Assembly (NCBI GenBank): GCA_013375405.1
Contig: JABXJU010000022.1
Location: 1-32,223, forward strand
Source of the DNA: Candidatus Helarchaeota archaeon
GTDB lineage: Archaea > Asgardarchaeota > Lokiarchaeia > Helarchaeales > HEL-GB-A
Direction of reading: 5' to 3'
Length of the DNA: 32,223 bases
The notes beneath the pieces were generated by a model. The model ran no database searches, was not told the origin of the DNA, and saw only the letters and a list, made by a program, of their open reading frames with translations. Shown here piece by piece: positions 1-8,334 of the stretch; position 1 is the stretch's first letter; each line of letters begins with the position of its first letter. The position numbers and the translations under genes are program-made.

Positions 1-823
1 CAAAGGTCTCTCTTTTTCTTGCAAATTCTAGAGCAATATCAAGTACGGCTCTAGCGAGTCCTATATATCCGCATGCGAGTGTAGGCCTTGTATCATCAAA
101 GGTCATCAGTGCATATTTAAATCCTCGTCCTTCTTCACCAATTCGATTTTCGACGGGAACTCGACAATCTTCAAGTATAAGATCGTAGGTTTGGTGCCCT
201 TTAACTCCAAAGCAAACTCTTTTTTGTCCGATTTTTAATCCAGGAAAATTCTTTTCAACGACAAAGGCACTGATACTACGGCGTTTTTTCGTTGGGTCTG
301 TTTTTGCAAAGATAATGTAAATGTCTGCCAGTTCGGCCATGCTTACTAAACGTTTTTGCCCATTTAGGATGTAATCATTCCCAGATTTCTCAGCATGTGT
401 TTGAATAGAGCTGGCATCTGAACCAGCACCTTCTTCAGTTAAGGAGAATGCCGCAAAAATTTCTCCTTTCGCATGACGCGTCAAATATTTTTGCTTTAAT
501 TCTTCACTTCCACCAAAGACTATAGGAAGGGTGGTTACTCCTGACACTTCAATAAGGGTTGCTATTGGCAAGCTAGCATAGGCGATTTCTTCCATCAAGA
601 TACAAATTTCCATTCTATCTAATTCTAAACCCCCATATTTCTTGGGAATCCAAGCTGCTGTGTATTTATAAGGTGGATTACGAATAACTTTGATTAGATC
701 GCGGGGGATAGTATCAGTTTCATCAACTTCGGCCGCTCTAGGTGTTACATATTTTTGCGTAAATTCCCGAGCTTGTTGTTGTAATTCTTTCTGTTTTGGG
801 TTTAATTCAAATGAATATGGCAT
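1..823 (-). CDS. Acyl-CoA dehydrogenase, 3' part cut off by window edge
   Basis: FAD-dependent alpha,beta-dehydrogenation of acyl-CoA thioesters in the cytosol. The frame is open from the ATG at 823 to the window edge, giving 274 residues of a protein whose family is usually about 380. The conserved FAD/substrate segment AFSLTEEGAGSDASS lies near residues 122-137. It is followed by the middle beta-domain (NGQKRLVSMAELADIYIIFAKTD), then by GFKYALMTFDDTRP and LARAVLDIALEFARKR, which match the start of the C-terminal helical domain. The catalytic glutamate would lie beyond the edge. No Shine-Dalgarno precedes the ATG, so leaderless translation is possible. It is divergent from the nitroreductase gene. 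The acyl substrate cannot be told from the sequence. Confidence 0.93.
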   Translation of the reverse strand, partial: MPYSFELNPKQKELQQQAREFTQKYVTPRAAEVDETDTIPRDLIKVIRNPPYKYTAAWIPKKYGGLELDRMEICILMEEIAYASLPIATLIEVSGVTTLPIVFGGSEELKQKYLTRHAKGEIFAAFSLTEEGAGSDASSIQTHAEKSGNDYILNGQKRLVSMAELADIYIIFAKTDPTKKRRSISAFVVEKNFPGLKIGQKRVCFGVKGHQTYDLILEDCRVPVENRIGEEGRGFKYALMTFDDTRPTLACGYIGLARAVLDIALEFARKRETF

Positions 824-929
824 GTTGCTATTTATTTAAGTTAAAATTAAAGAATTTATTGCTTGAAAGTTATTTATAATCTATACATATTAAATTGAAT
901 ATATGAAAAAGAGATAGGAGGAATATTTA

Positions 930-1628
930 TTGGATGTGATAGAAGCAATTTATTCGAGAAGAAGTATTAGAGAATTCAAAGAAGACGAAAAAATTCCAGA
1001 TAAAATAATTGAGAAGATACTAGATGCCGCTAGATTTGCTCCAAGTCCAGAAAACTCTCAACAGTGGAGGTTCATTGTTAGTCGAGATAGTGAATTAAAG
1101 AAAATCATATCTGATATTTGTCAGGAACGCGCACAGGATATTTTTGGAGGACAGCCTTATGAAACAACTCAAGAACGAATGTGGTATTTACCTAAACGAA
1201 TTAGATTACGAGCATTGGAAAGCGTTATTAATGGAGAATTATTTCGATATCCTGAAAAAGCAGATGTTTTGATTTTCTGTTGTTATTCAGATAGTTTTCA
1301 TGATATACCTTTTCCAGATTCTATTTATGTGACCGGAGTATCTTCACTTGTGAGTATAAGCATGGCAATCCAAAACATGTGGTTGGTTGCAACAGCTTAT
1401 GGAGTTGGATGTGGATTTATGGCAATTCCATTCGGAGATAAAAGATATACACCAATCGTTGCTGAGTTACTGGGGATTCCCTCATCATGGAAACCATTGA
1501 CAGTATTTTGCTTAGGTGTTCCCAAGAGAACGAGGATAAAGGGGCCCGCTCGCTTTCCTTTAGAGGCAATCGTTTTTGATGAACAGTGGGGGCGTCCTTA
1601 TAAACTAAAAACAATTGGAGAGGAATGA
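930..1628 (+). CDS. Nitroreductase family FMN-dependent oxidoreductase
   Basis: A 232-residue protein of the nitroreductase fold, an FMN flavoenzyme using NAD(P)H or a related donor on nitro or quinone-like substrates; the physiological substrate is not evident. The family signature is at the N terminus: IYSRRSIREF (FMN phosphate-binding arginines), then the ILDAARFAPSPENSQQWRF segment typical of the family. A second conserved stretch, MAIQNMWLVATAYGVGCGFM, occurs at about residues 147-166, and FCLGVPKR closes the core. The start is the TTG at 930, chosen because AGGAGG at 916-921 sits eight bases upstream and no ATG precedes the signature. Two small genes follow closely (stop 1628, next start 1630), so the three are probably one operon. 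Confidence 0.93.
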   Translation: MDVIEAIYSRRSIREFKEDEKIPDKIIEKILDAARFAPSPENSQQWRFIVSRDSELKKIISDICQERAQDIFGGQPYETTQERMWYLPKRIRLRALESVINGELFRYPEKADVLIFCCYSDSFHDIPFPDSIYVTGVSSLVSISMAIQNMWLVATAYGVGCGFMAIPFGDKRYTPIVAELLGIPSSWKPLTVFCLGVPKRTRIKGPARFPLEAIVFDEQWGRPYKLKTIGEE

Positions 1629-1629
1629 T

Positions 1630-1848
1630 ATGATAGAAATCACTCTTAATTTAAAAGATACATCTATTGAAATCCTTGAAAAATTTGCAATAGAACAAAA
1701 TCTTTCAAAGGAGGAACTGTGTGAAATGATTCTAGATACATGGTCTGCTTTTGGAGGGCAAATCTGGTCCGGTGATTATAAGGATACGCGGGCATTCATA
1801 ATAGATTGGCCTGTAAGGAGAGATTTAATTAAGATCGGAAATAAATGA
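1630..1848 (+). CDS. Small protein, ribbon-helix-helix-like (unknown function)
   Basis: A 72-residue protein I do not recognise by family. The N terminus reads as one beta strand with alternating hydrophobics (IEITLNL), a helix (SIEILEKFAIEQN), a turn and a second helix (SKEELCEMILDTW), the order of a ribbon-helix-helix DNA-binding unit. The C-terminal part is aromatic (FGGQIWSGDY). I chose the ATG at 1630 rather than the upstream TTG because GGAGAGG at 1617-1623 is spaced correctly for it. It begins directly after the nitroreductase stop and is followed by another small gene with a similar N-terminal pattern. A transcription factor or antitoxin-like role is only a guess. Confidence 0.7.
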   Translation: MIEITLNLKDTSIEILEKFAIEQNLSKEELCEMILDTWSAFGGQIWSGDYKDTRAFIIDWPVRRDLIKIGNK

Positions 1849-1863
1849 GAAGGAGGAAATTGT

Positions 1864-2115
1864 ATGGCACTTTGGTTAGGAAAAGTTGGTATTGAAGAAG
1901 AAGATTTATCAAAATTTTTTCGAGAGAGAAAAAAATTAATGGAATACTACTTGAATGAAATGAAATTCCGGGTTACTCTTAAATTAACTTTAAAAGAATT
2001 AAAAAAATTTGAACAAGCAATCATCCAGGAATATGGGACCTTTACAGCATTAAATTCTAGAAAGGCAGCTCATGCAGCATTAGAAAAATGGATTCAAGAA
2101 ACTTTAAGTAAATGA
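1864..2115 (+). CDS. Small protein, possible second ribbon-helix-helix unit
   Basis: An 83-residue protein with a clear ribosome site (AAGGAGG at 1850-1856) and ATG start. After a charged N-terminal helix (about residues 12-33), residues 34-80 read as strand RVTLKLT, helix LKELKKFEQAIIQEYG, then TALNSRKAAHAALEKWIQETL. This is compatible with a ribbon-helix-helix fold but not diagnostic. It lies 15 bp behind the preceding small gene and is the last gene of the presumed nitroreductase operon. The function is unknown. No catalytic motif, membrane segment or metal site is visible. Confidence 0.7.
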   Translation: MALWLGKVGIEEEDLSKFFRERKKLMEYYLNEMKFRVTLKLTLKELKKFEQAIIQEYGTFTALNSRKAAHAALEKWIQETLSK

Positions 2116-2217
2116 GGCATTTCTCACTTATGGGAGAATTACCGCACCTCTTAGAGATATTTAGGGAACTATTTTAAGATAAAATAATGTAATTTTATTA
2201 AATAATAGGTGTATCCG

Positions 2218-3371
2218 ATGGCGAAAAAATTGAAGATTGTAGTGCTTCTTGGCGATGGAATTGGTCCAGAAGTAATTAGTGAAGCAATAAAAGTATTAAA
2301 AGCTATACAAGAGAAGATTTCAATTGATTTTGAATTAATTGAATTTCCTTGTGGCGGACAATATTGGCTTAAAACAGGGAAAAAAGAGGAATGGCCACCA
2401 GGAGCGTATCCTACTTGCAAAAATGAAGCGGATGCAATACTATTAGGAGCTATCGGGTGGACTTATCCAGATACTGGGGAAACTGTGAGGTATCCCGATG
2501 GAAAAATGGTTGGATTAAATACCTTATTTGGGCTTCGATTTGGTCTCGACCTATATGCCAATATTCGACCAACGAAATTATATGAAGGTGTTCCCCATAA
2601 AATTTCAGGAGAATTTCGTCAAGTTTGGGAACCTAAAAATGTAGATTTTGTAATTATTCGTGAAAATACGGAAGGCTTATACTGTGATACTCATGGAGGA
2701 TTAAATCGAGCTGAAATAACCGAAGTTGCTACTGATACACGTCTAATTACGAAAAAAGGTTCAGAACGTGTGATTCGTTTCGCCTTTGAATATTGTAAAA
2801 AACGAAATAATGGTGCACCAAAGGATAAAAAGCTCCGAGTGACTTGTGTGGATAAAAGCAATGTAACTGCTGGATGCACCCTCTTTAGAAATACCTATCA
2901 AAATATCAAAAAAGAATATCCAGAGATAGAGGAAGATTTCGCATTTATCGATGCCTTTACCCAATGGATCGTGCGCACACCGGAATTTTATGATGTTTGC
3001 GTTGTACCAACATGTTCGGCGATATTGCAACAGACCTGGCTGCGGTTCTTCAAGGTGGGATGGGAATGGCAGCATCAGGGAATGTTGGAGATCGGCATGG
3101 AATGTTTGAACCAATTCATGGCTCAGCACCACGTCATGCAGGAAAAAATGAGATTAATCCTATTGCAGCAATACTTTCTGTTCAAATGATGTTAGATTGG
3201 CTAAGTGTAAAACATGGAGAGAAATTAAAGGATGGTGCCATGCTAATAGAGAAAGCAATCGCAAAAATATTAAAAGATGGTAAAATTAAAACCTATGATC
3301 TTGGTGGAACTTCAACAACGAGTGAAGTGGGAGATGCAATTACTTCCGTTATTAAAAAGATGGAATATTAG
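2218..3371 (+). pseudogene. Isocitrate/isopropylmalate dehydrogenase family (LeuB-type), frameshifted near 3009
   Basis: NAD-dependent oxidative decarboxylation of a 2-hydroxy-3-carboxy acid. Placement against a LeuA-type gene suggests 3-isopropylmalate or methylmalate. The first frame (2218 to about 3009) has the N-terminal LGDGIGPEVI, the GLRFGLDLYANIRP substrate loop, IIRENTEGLY and VDKSNVTAG. The second frame (about 3009-3371) continues with the family signature NMFGDIATDLAA, the GMAASGNVGD segment and EPIHGSAPRHAGK. The frames join at 'gtaccaacatg': one extra A after CCA restores VVPNMFGDI and a protein of about 385 residues. All catalytic motifs are intact on both sides of the break, which argues for a sequencing error or very recent damage. 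ATG 2218 is preferred over GTG 2209 because AGGTG at 2207-2211 precedes it. Confidence 0.85.
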
Positions 3372-3422
3372 ATATTTTTTAGTATCTTTTAGCTAATTTT
3401 ATTAACTTTTTTAAAAAAAGGA
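3368..3422. terminator. Bidirectional T-rich termination region
   Basis: This is the gap between two convergent genes. On the plus strand several T runs follow the dehydrogenase stop (TTTTTT at 3374, TTTT at 3385 and 3398, TTTTTT at 3406). On the minus strand a T7 run follows the synthase stop (A7 at 3413-3419 read from the other side). Archaeal intrinsic terminators are short T runs without a needed hairpin, so both directions are plausible. Confidence 0.5.
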
Positions 3423-3430
3423 AAGAAGTT

Positions 3431-5074
3431 TTAATCTGAACCTAAATTGTTTAGTTCTAGTTTATATTTAGCAACTATTCGATTCAGACCATTTATCATA
3501 GCTAAGACGCTGGACATTACGATATCCTCATGGGTAGCGCGTGCATCAACCAGAAATCCACGATTATCCTGTAGTCGAACTCGAACATGACCTAACGCAT
3601 CTGTGCCTCCCGTTATCGCTTCAAGATTGTATTCAGCAAGTTTTACATCGCCGATCTTATGATAATACCTTTTGAAGGCTTTTGAAAGGGCATTACAAGC
3701 TGCATCTACGGGCCCCACACCAATCGCAGAAGCGATATGGTCACTCCATTCGTCTTGGTGTTCTATTTTCAATTTAACTGTAGCAGTTGGAGTAACATTC
3801 ATCCCACAAACTACTGTTAATTCTTCGAGTTCAATTGACACTTCGGTCTGGGGAATTGTTCCTAGAACCGCTTGGGCAATAGCTAGTAGGTCTTGGTCAG
3901 TTACTTGCTTTCCCTTATCTCCTATTATTTTAATTCGTTGGCGAATTTCTCTTAATTGGATTCTATCAACCATAACTCCTAATCGATTTAATTTACTTGC
4001 GATAGCATGTCCTCCAGAATGTTTCCCGACGCCTATTGATTTCAGAATCACATCGTCAATTTCATCAGAGCGCGGTATACCAATTAAATCTGGTCCAATT
4101 GGTTCATAAGTTCGGGGATTCATGATCACAGCATGCGCATGTATACCACTCTCATGGCGAAACGCATTACTTCCAACGAGGGGAAAATTGATCGGAATAC
4201 GCATATTTGTTATTTGTTCTAAGAGCACTGCCGTTTCATAGATGAATTTATAGTTAATATTTGTTTTAATCCCATATAGGGCATAAAGTGACATGACGAC
4301 TTCCTCCATAGAGGCATTCCCTGCACGCTCACCTATCCCTAGAATTGTTGTATGCGCTTGACTTGCGCCCTGCTCAATTCCCGCAAGGGTGTTCGCTGTA
4401 GAAAGCCCAAAATCATCATGACAATGGCAACTGATTCTAATGTTTTTTGGAAGAACATCTCGTAACTTTCGAATTATATATGCAAACCCTGGAGGTGTTA
4501 TGGTTCCCACAGTATCCGGGACATTGATTCGTGTTGCACCCGCTTCTACTGCTGCTTTATTCGCTTGAAGGAGGAAATCTAAACCAGTTCGAGTGGCATC
4601 TTCAGCTGAAAATTCTATTATTTTAAAATGTTCTTTCGCATATTCGATTTCATGAGTTATTGCGGAAAGGATTTCTTCCCTTGTCATTTGTAATTTATCT
4701 TTCAAATGGAGGTCGGAGGTGGCTATGAAAACATGAATGGAATCCATGTCACATTCAATCACCTTGTCAATATCGAGCCGAGCGATGCGAGCTAAGCCGA
4801 TCACCTCACAATTTAAACCGAGTTTTGAAATTTTTTTACAGGCTTCGTAATCGCCTTTGGAAACTATTGGCATCCCTGCTTCTATCACGTCAATACCGAG
4901 TTTATCCAATTGTTTCGCAATTGTAAGTTTTTCTTGCAAGGTAAACGAAATTCCAGGGGTTTGCTCACCATCTCGCAAGGTCGTATCGAAAATATAGACC
5001 TGATCTGGAAGGTTTAGATCTTTCCGTACATCATCTATGTGTGGGCTTACGAATATCTTCTTACTTTCAGTCAT
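3431..5074 (-). CDS. 2-isopropylmalate synthase / (R)-citramalate synthase family
   Basis: Condenses acetyl-CoA with a 2-oxo acid (2-oxoisovalerate for leucine, pyruvate for the citramalate route to isoleucine). The 547-residue chain has a complete TIM-barrel HMGL domain: FDTTLRDGEQTPG near residues 29-41, ISCHCHDDFGLSTANT with the metal-binding HxH, GIGERAGNASMEEVVM, and HESGIHAHAV. A C-terminal LeuA allosteric/dimer domain of about 150 residues (from QTEVSIELEELTV) includes the conserved GPVDAACNAL. Start ATG 5074 follows AAGGTGA at good spacing. The gene is convergent with the LeuB-type dehydrogenase, so the two likely serve one branched-chain pathway although they are not co-transcribed. 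Sequence alone does not settle LeuA against CimA or an AksA-like homocitrate role. Confidence 0.93.
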   Translation of the reverse strand: MTESKKIFVSPHIDDVRKDLNLPDQVYIFDTTLRDGEQTPGISFTLQEKLTIAKQLDKLGIDVIEAGMPIVSKGDYEACKKISKLGLNCEVIGLARIARLDIDKVIECDMDSIHVFIATSDLHLKDKLQMTREEILSAITHEIEYAKEHFKIIEFSAEDATRTGLDFLLQANKAAVEAGATRINVPDTVGTITPPGFAYIIRKLRDVLPKNIRISCHCHDDFGLSTANTLAGIEQGASQAHTTILGIGERAGNASMEEVVMSLYALYGIKTNINYKFIYETAVLLEQITNMRIPINFPLVGSNAFRHESGIHAHAVIMNPRTYEPIGPDLIGIPRSDEIDDVILKSIGVGKHSGGHAIASKLNRLGVMVDRIQLREIRQRIKIIGDKGKQVTDQDLLAIAQAVLGTIPQTEVSIELEELTVVCGMNVTPTATVKLKIEHQDEWSDHIASAIGVGPVDAACNALSKAFKRYYHKIGDVKLAEYNLEAITGGTDALGHVRVRLQDNRGFLVDARATHEDIVMSSVLAMINGLNRIVAKYKLELNNLGSD

Positions 5075-5360
5075 ATTTTTTCACCTTTTTTACATACTCA
5101 TTGAAAATGTCAACTATCTTTACTTGTTGCTTTGAATTTAGCACAGAAGGAATAGTTTTTTTTCGGTTTAATATGGGGATCACTCTAAAAGAAGGACCGA
5201 TTTTTTTAACAGAGAACGCGATACCCCATAAATATCACCTTATAAGAAAGGTTTAGTTTTATCTATTTAAATGTTATTAGAACTAGTAAATTCAGAGATT
5301 GTTAATTCCCTGAGAAATAAGTAATGACGATTATACTATGAAGGAATGGGAGAATCCAAA

Positions 5361-5627
5361 ATGAAATTAAAAGACGATGAAAAATTTTGGGAATTTTATC
5401 GTTTTACAGGAGATTTCTTTGCTATCGACATGAAAAAAGATGCAAAAGAGAAATTTGGTGATTATTTGGAAGCAGAAATCTTCGCTCGCTTGCGTGAATC
5501 GGAAGTAGAGAATTTCCGCTATGGTTGGTTAGTACGAAAATCAGATGGGCATCCTTATTTGGTCTGCTTTTTTGAACAATTAGAGTTTATGCTATTGCTC
5601 ACGGCCAAAGTTGAGTTGCAAGGATAA
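5361..5627 (+). CDS. Small conserved-looking protein, unknown function
   Basis: A protein of 88 residues from ATG 5361, with GGGAG at 5348-5352 as ribosome site. An in-frame ATG at 5346 would add five residues. It is highly charged and aromatic (FWEFYRFTGDFFAIDMKK, then GDYLEAEIFARLRESE), ending in a hydrophobic stretch FEQLEFMLLLTAKVEL too short and mixed to be a membrane anchor. No cysteine cluster or known motif is present. A TATA-like CTATTTAAATG lies at 5263-5273. It stands 63 bp ahead of the metallo-beta-lactamase gene on the same strand, so the two may be co-transcribed. I do not recognise the family. Confidence 0.65.
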   Translation: MKLKDDEKFWEFYRFTGDFFAIDMKKDAKEKFGDYLEAEIFARLRESEVENFRYGWLVRKSDGHPYLVCFFEQLEFMLLLTAKVELQG

Positions 5628-5690
5628 CTTTTTTCACCACCTTTTTCTATTAAAATTATCTTAAGATGAATCTCTTATTGAAGGGATATT

Positions 5691-6311
5691 ATGCAAGTCA
5701 TAGAAGGCGTTCTTTTCGTTCCAGGCGTTGGCTTTAATTCGAATATTTATATCGTTGGGATAAATGAGATAGGTATAATCGACACTGGCGCATCGGCTAA
5801 TTATGTGTCTCATGTTATAGATAAAATGAAGGAATTTAACCTCGAAGAGGCGAATGTTAAAAAATTAATCTTGACGCATATACATCCGGACCATACTGGT
5901 GGCGTTAGAGGAATGATTAACGCCTTTGATCCCAAAATTTATATGCATACAGATGAGGCAGCAATTTTTCTTCAAAAATTTGGGGATAGAATGGAACTCT
6001 TTACGGGCGGGGAAACCCTGACCATTGGTAATTTCTCTTTTCAGGTAATTCACACTCCTGGCCACAGTCCGGGGGGCATTTGTTTATACGAATCCGAGAA
6101 AAGGGTGCTCTTTTCGGGGGATACCGTCTTTAGCCATGGTTCGATCGGGAGATGTGACTTACGCGGTGGCAGTCCGCGCCTTCTAATCCAATCTATAGAG
6201 AAACTATTAAAACTAGATGTCGAATATTTGTGTCCAGGACACATGAGCGCCGTGAAAAATGGGAATGCCCATATCCGCCAATCCCATTCTTTTGCTAAAA
6301 TGGCCTTTTAA
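5691..6311 (+). CDS. Metallo-beta-lactamase fold hydrolase (glyoxalase II-like)
   Basis: A 206-residue single-domain metallo-beta-lactamase protein. The two-metal site is complete: THIHPDHTGG (HxHxDH) near residues 63-72, the histidine of HTPGHSPGG near residue 125, the bridging aspartate of LFSGDTVF, and the last histidine of CPGHMSAV near residue 184. The spacing and the GHSPGG motif match hydroxyacylglutathione-hydrolase-like members, which hydrolyse thioesters or related bonds; the true substrate is unknown. GAAGGG upstream supports ATG 5691. Its stop is only 2 bp from the stop of the convergent AMMECR1 gene. Confidence 0.92.
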   Translation: MQVIEGVLFVPGVGFNSNIYIVGINEIGIIDTGASANYVSHVIDKMKEFNLEEANVKKLILTHIHPDHTGGVRGMINAFDPKIYMHTDEAAIFLQKFGDRMELFTGGETLTIGNFSFQVIHTPGHSPGGICLYESEKRVLFSGDTVFSHGSIGRCDLRGGSPRLLIQSIEKLLKLDVEYLCPGHMSAVKNGNAHIRQSHSFAKMAF

Positions 6312-6313
6312 CT

Positions 6314-6934
6314 TTACTTCATGGATTCTCGTTCAATTTTTCCATTCGGTTCGAGTTCATGGAATATTTCTGCTTGAAACTTGTAAATTTTTGTTCCCTT
6401 ATCCATCCACATATCTGGAGTTAAGCCAGCCTTCCAACACGTTTGTTCCAAAAATTTTTTGGCATCCCATTTCCACTCAACTGCTACTTGGGGGAGTAAG
6501 AGCCCTTTCCGCCAACCATGTTCGATAATTAAGCCATCTTTTCCAACTTCAACCTGATTGGGAAGGTCTTTTACAGAATCAACTTGAATAAGTGTTGGAG
6601 GAGTGAGTATACTAACTTCCACGACAATATTATCTAATTCCTCGGGCTTCACAGATGAAAATCGTGGATCATGCATGGCCGCATCGACTGCAGAGTCAAT
6701 TGTTGCAGTAATTAGCGGAAAGTCAGGATAGGGGCGCCCGATACATCCTCGTAATTGTTTTCCAGCGCGAGTCACAGTTTCTAACGTTACAAATACACCT
6801 GAGTTCTGTTTTAGTTTGTTTTTCGCCTCAGGTGGCATATCCACCTTTTTACCTGTCCTTACAATTGTTTCAACCACTTTTCTCGCGAGTTTTACGAGGA
6901 ATTCCCCTTCTTCATCAGTGAAAACATATCCCAT
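6314..6934 (-). CDS. AMMECR1 domain protein
   Basis: A family conserved in archaea and eukaryotes and without an established biochemical role. The 206-residue chain carries the hallmark RGCIGRPYP (LRGCIG motif) near residues 62-70. It is followed by SAVDAAMHDPRFSSV and VEVSILTPP, then a C-terminal segment, EHGWRKGLLLPQVAVEWKWD, that completes the fold. I start it at ATG 6934 because GGTGG immediately upstream has good spacing; a GTG at 6946 is the alternative. It is divergent from the decarboxylase-family gene, with about 80 bp between the starts. Confidence 0.92.
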   Translation of the reverse strand: MGYVFTDEEGEFLVKLARKVVETIVRTGKKVDMPPEAKNKLKQNSGVFVTLETVTRAGKQLRGCIGRPYPDFPLITATIDSAVDAAMHDPRFSSVKPEELDNIVVEVSILTPPTLIQVDSVKDLPNQVEVGKDGLIIEHGWRKGLLLPQVAVEWKWDAKKFLEQTCWKAGLTPDMWMDKGTKIYKFQAEIFHELEPNGKIERESMK

Positions 6935-7014
6935 TATTACCACCACTTTCTTAAAAATAAAGTTCGATTATTGTATTAAATAGATTTTCTATTTTTTGAA
7001 GCAAGGTGAAGTCA

Positions 7015-8313
7015 TTGAAAATTGATCCTGAGGACCGTATTTTACGCTGCCTTGAAGGAGAGATTCTAGATCGTGTGCCACATATGGAATTAGGGTTTAA
7101 TGTCTTCCCCTCAGTTAAACTGACCCTGTATATGGATAAACTCCCCAAAAAATTAAAAAATTGGCTTTTAAAATTAAAAATTTACGAAAATGCCATTCAA
7201 GCATCAAAGGAGCACCTTGGACTATCTGATCCCATTCCAAAGACGAAGACTAGGAAGATACTTCGACTTGATCAAATAGCAAGTGGGATTATTTCCTTTC
7301 CTACTTCTTTGGAATTTATGGATACGTTCAATCCCTTTATTTTCCGAATTCCCCTGCGACTTGGAATTGACATGCTCCCTACGATGGGATATCCTTCTAC
7401 ATTAGTGCGGGGGAAAATTCGGCGCAAAAACAAATTATATCTCATATCCGAGGATTGGTTTTTATTTGATGTGGATGATATCGGGGATATAAGAGGTACA
7501 GAGCCATATTATCTAAACCCAGAAGAACAAATGGAAAAATTGATTGAAACTTACCGTGAAGAACCTCAAGAGGATAAATTTGAATACCTTGGGAAGCTAC
7601 AGAAATCGGTTGGAGGGAAACTTGCATTAGCTCCCCAATTTAATAGCATTTTTGAAAGTTGGCATATAATTTGGGGTCTCTCAAACATGCATGTATTTTT
7701 TAGGGAGTTTACTAAAGAATATAGAAGAGGCCCCCCTTATGGAAATTATAAGAAATTTTTGAGCGAAAAAGCTAAATTTATTGCGGACTTTATCAAGAGA
7801 TTAGCTGAAAAGGACATAAAATTCGTATCAATCGTGGAAGATGTCTGTGAAGACAACGGCCCCTTCTTAAGAGCAGAGCAATACAAAAATTTCTTCGTGC
7901 CAGAAATTAAAAAAATTGTGGATGCAGCACATAAAGTGGGAATAAAAATCCTATTTCATACAGATGGAAAATTTAAAATTGAAAATGCAGAGAAGCCGTG
8001 GGCATTTTTAGATGCAATTTTATCAACGGGGATAGATATGTTGCATGGATGTCAAGCGGATTGCAACAATTTAAGCGAACTGAAGGAGTATGTGGGAAAT
8101 AAGGTAACTTTAGTAGGGGGAGTTTCATGTGTGGATGTTCTCCAACATGCAACATCAGCTGAAGAAGTATACTTAAAAGTTGGGAAGGCTATTGAAACAT
8201 TGAAGAAGGGCGGGCATTATATAGTCGCAGCAGATAATGGCTGGCACGCAGGAGTGAAAATGGAGAATATTCGATGGTATTTGAAAGCAATAGAATATTA
8301 TGGAAGATATTAA
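7015..8313 (+). CDS. Uroporphyrinogen decarboxylase (URO-D) family protein, methyltransferase-like
   Basis: A protein of about 432 residues in the URO-D/cobamide methyltransferase superfamily, a TIM barrel used either for uroporphyrinogen decarboxylation or, in archaea, mostly for methyl transfer to corrinoid or thiol carriers. The N terminus has the family opener DRILRCLEGEILDRVPHMELG. The C-terminal half has VSIVEDVCEDNGPFLR, ILFHTDGKF near residue 312, VTLVGGVSC and GGHYIVAADNGW. Where MtaA/MtbA proteins have a His-x-Cys zinc ligand pair this one reads His-Thr-Asp, so canonical zinc-thiol chemistry is doubtful. The start is TTG 7015 behind AAGGTGA at 7003-7009; GTG 7006 is possible. No corrinoid protein lies beside it. 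Confidence 0.82.
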   Translation: MKIDPEDRILRCLEGEILDRVPHMELGFNVFPSVKLTLYMDKLPKKLKNWLLKLKIYENAIQASKEHLGLSDPIPKTKTRKILRLDQIASGIISFPTSLEFMDTFNPFIFRIPLRLGIDMLPTMGYPSTLVRGKIRRKNKLYLISEDWFLFDVDDIGDIRGTEPYYLNPEEQMEKLIETYREEPQEDKFEYLGKLQKSVGGKLALAPQFNSIFESWHIIWGLSNMHVFFREFTKEYRRGPPYGNYKKFLSEKAKFIADFIKRLAEKDIKFVSIVEDVCEDNGPFLRAEQYKNFFVPEIKKIVDAAHKVGIKILFHTDGKFKIENAEKPWAFLDAILSTGIDMLHGCQADCNNLSELKEYVGNKVTLVGGVSCVDVLQHATSAEEVYLKVGKAIETLKKGGHYIVAADNGWHAGVKMENIRWYLKAIEYYGRY

Positions 8314-8334
8314 GGATGCTCTTAAAGTAGAGTA

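Noticed and set aside
3001..3020. Programmed -1 frameshifting in the dehydrogenase
   Set aside because: No X-XXY-YYZ heptamer and no downstream stem is apparent; a one-base loss is simpler.
5041..5256. Plus-strand open frame over the 5' end and leader of the isopropylmalate synthase gene
   Set aside because: It overlaps a certain gene on the other strand and its Phe/Ser-rich product is typical of an antisense shadow.
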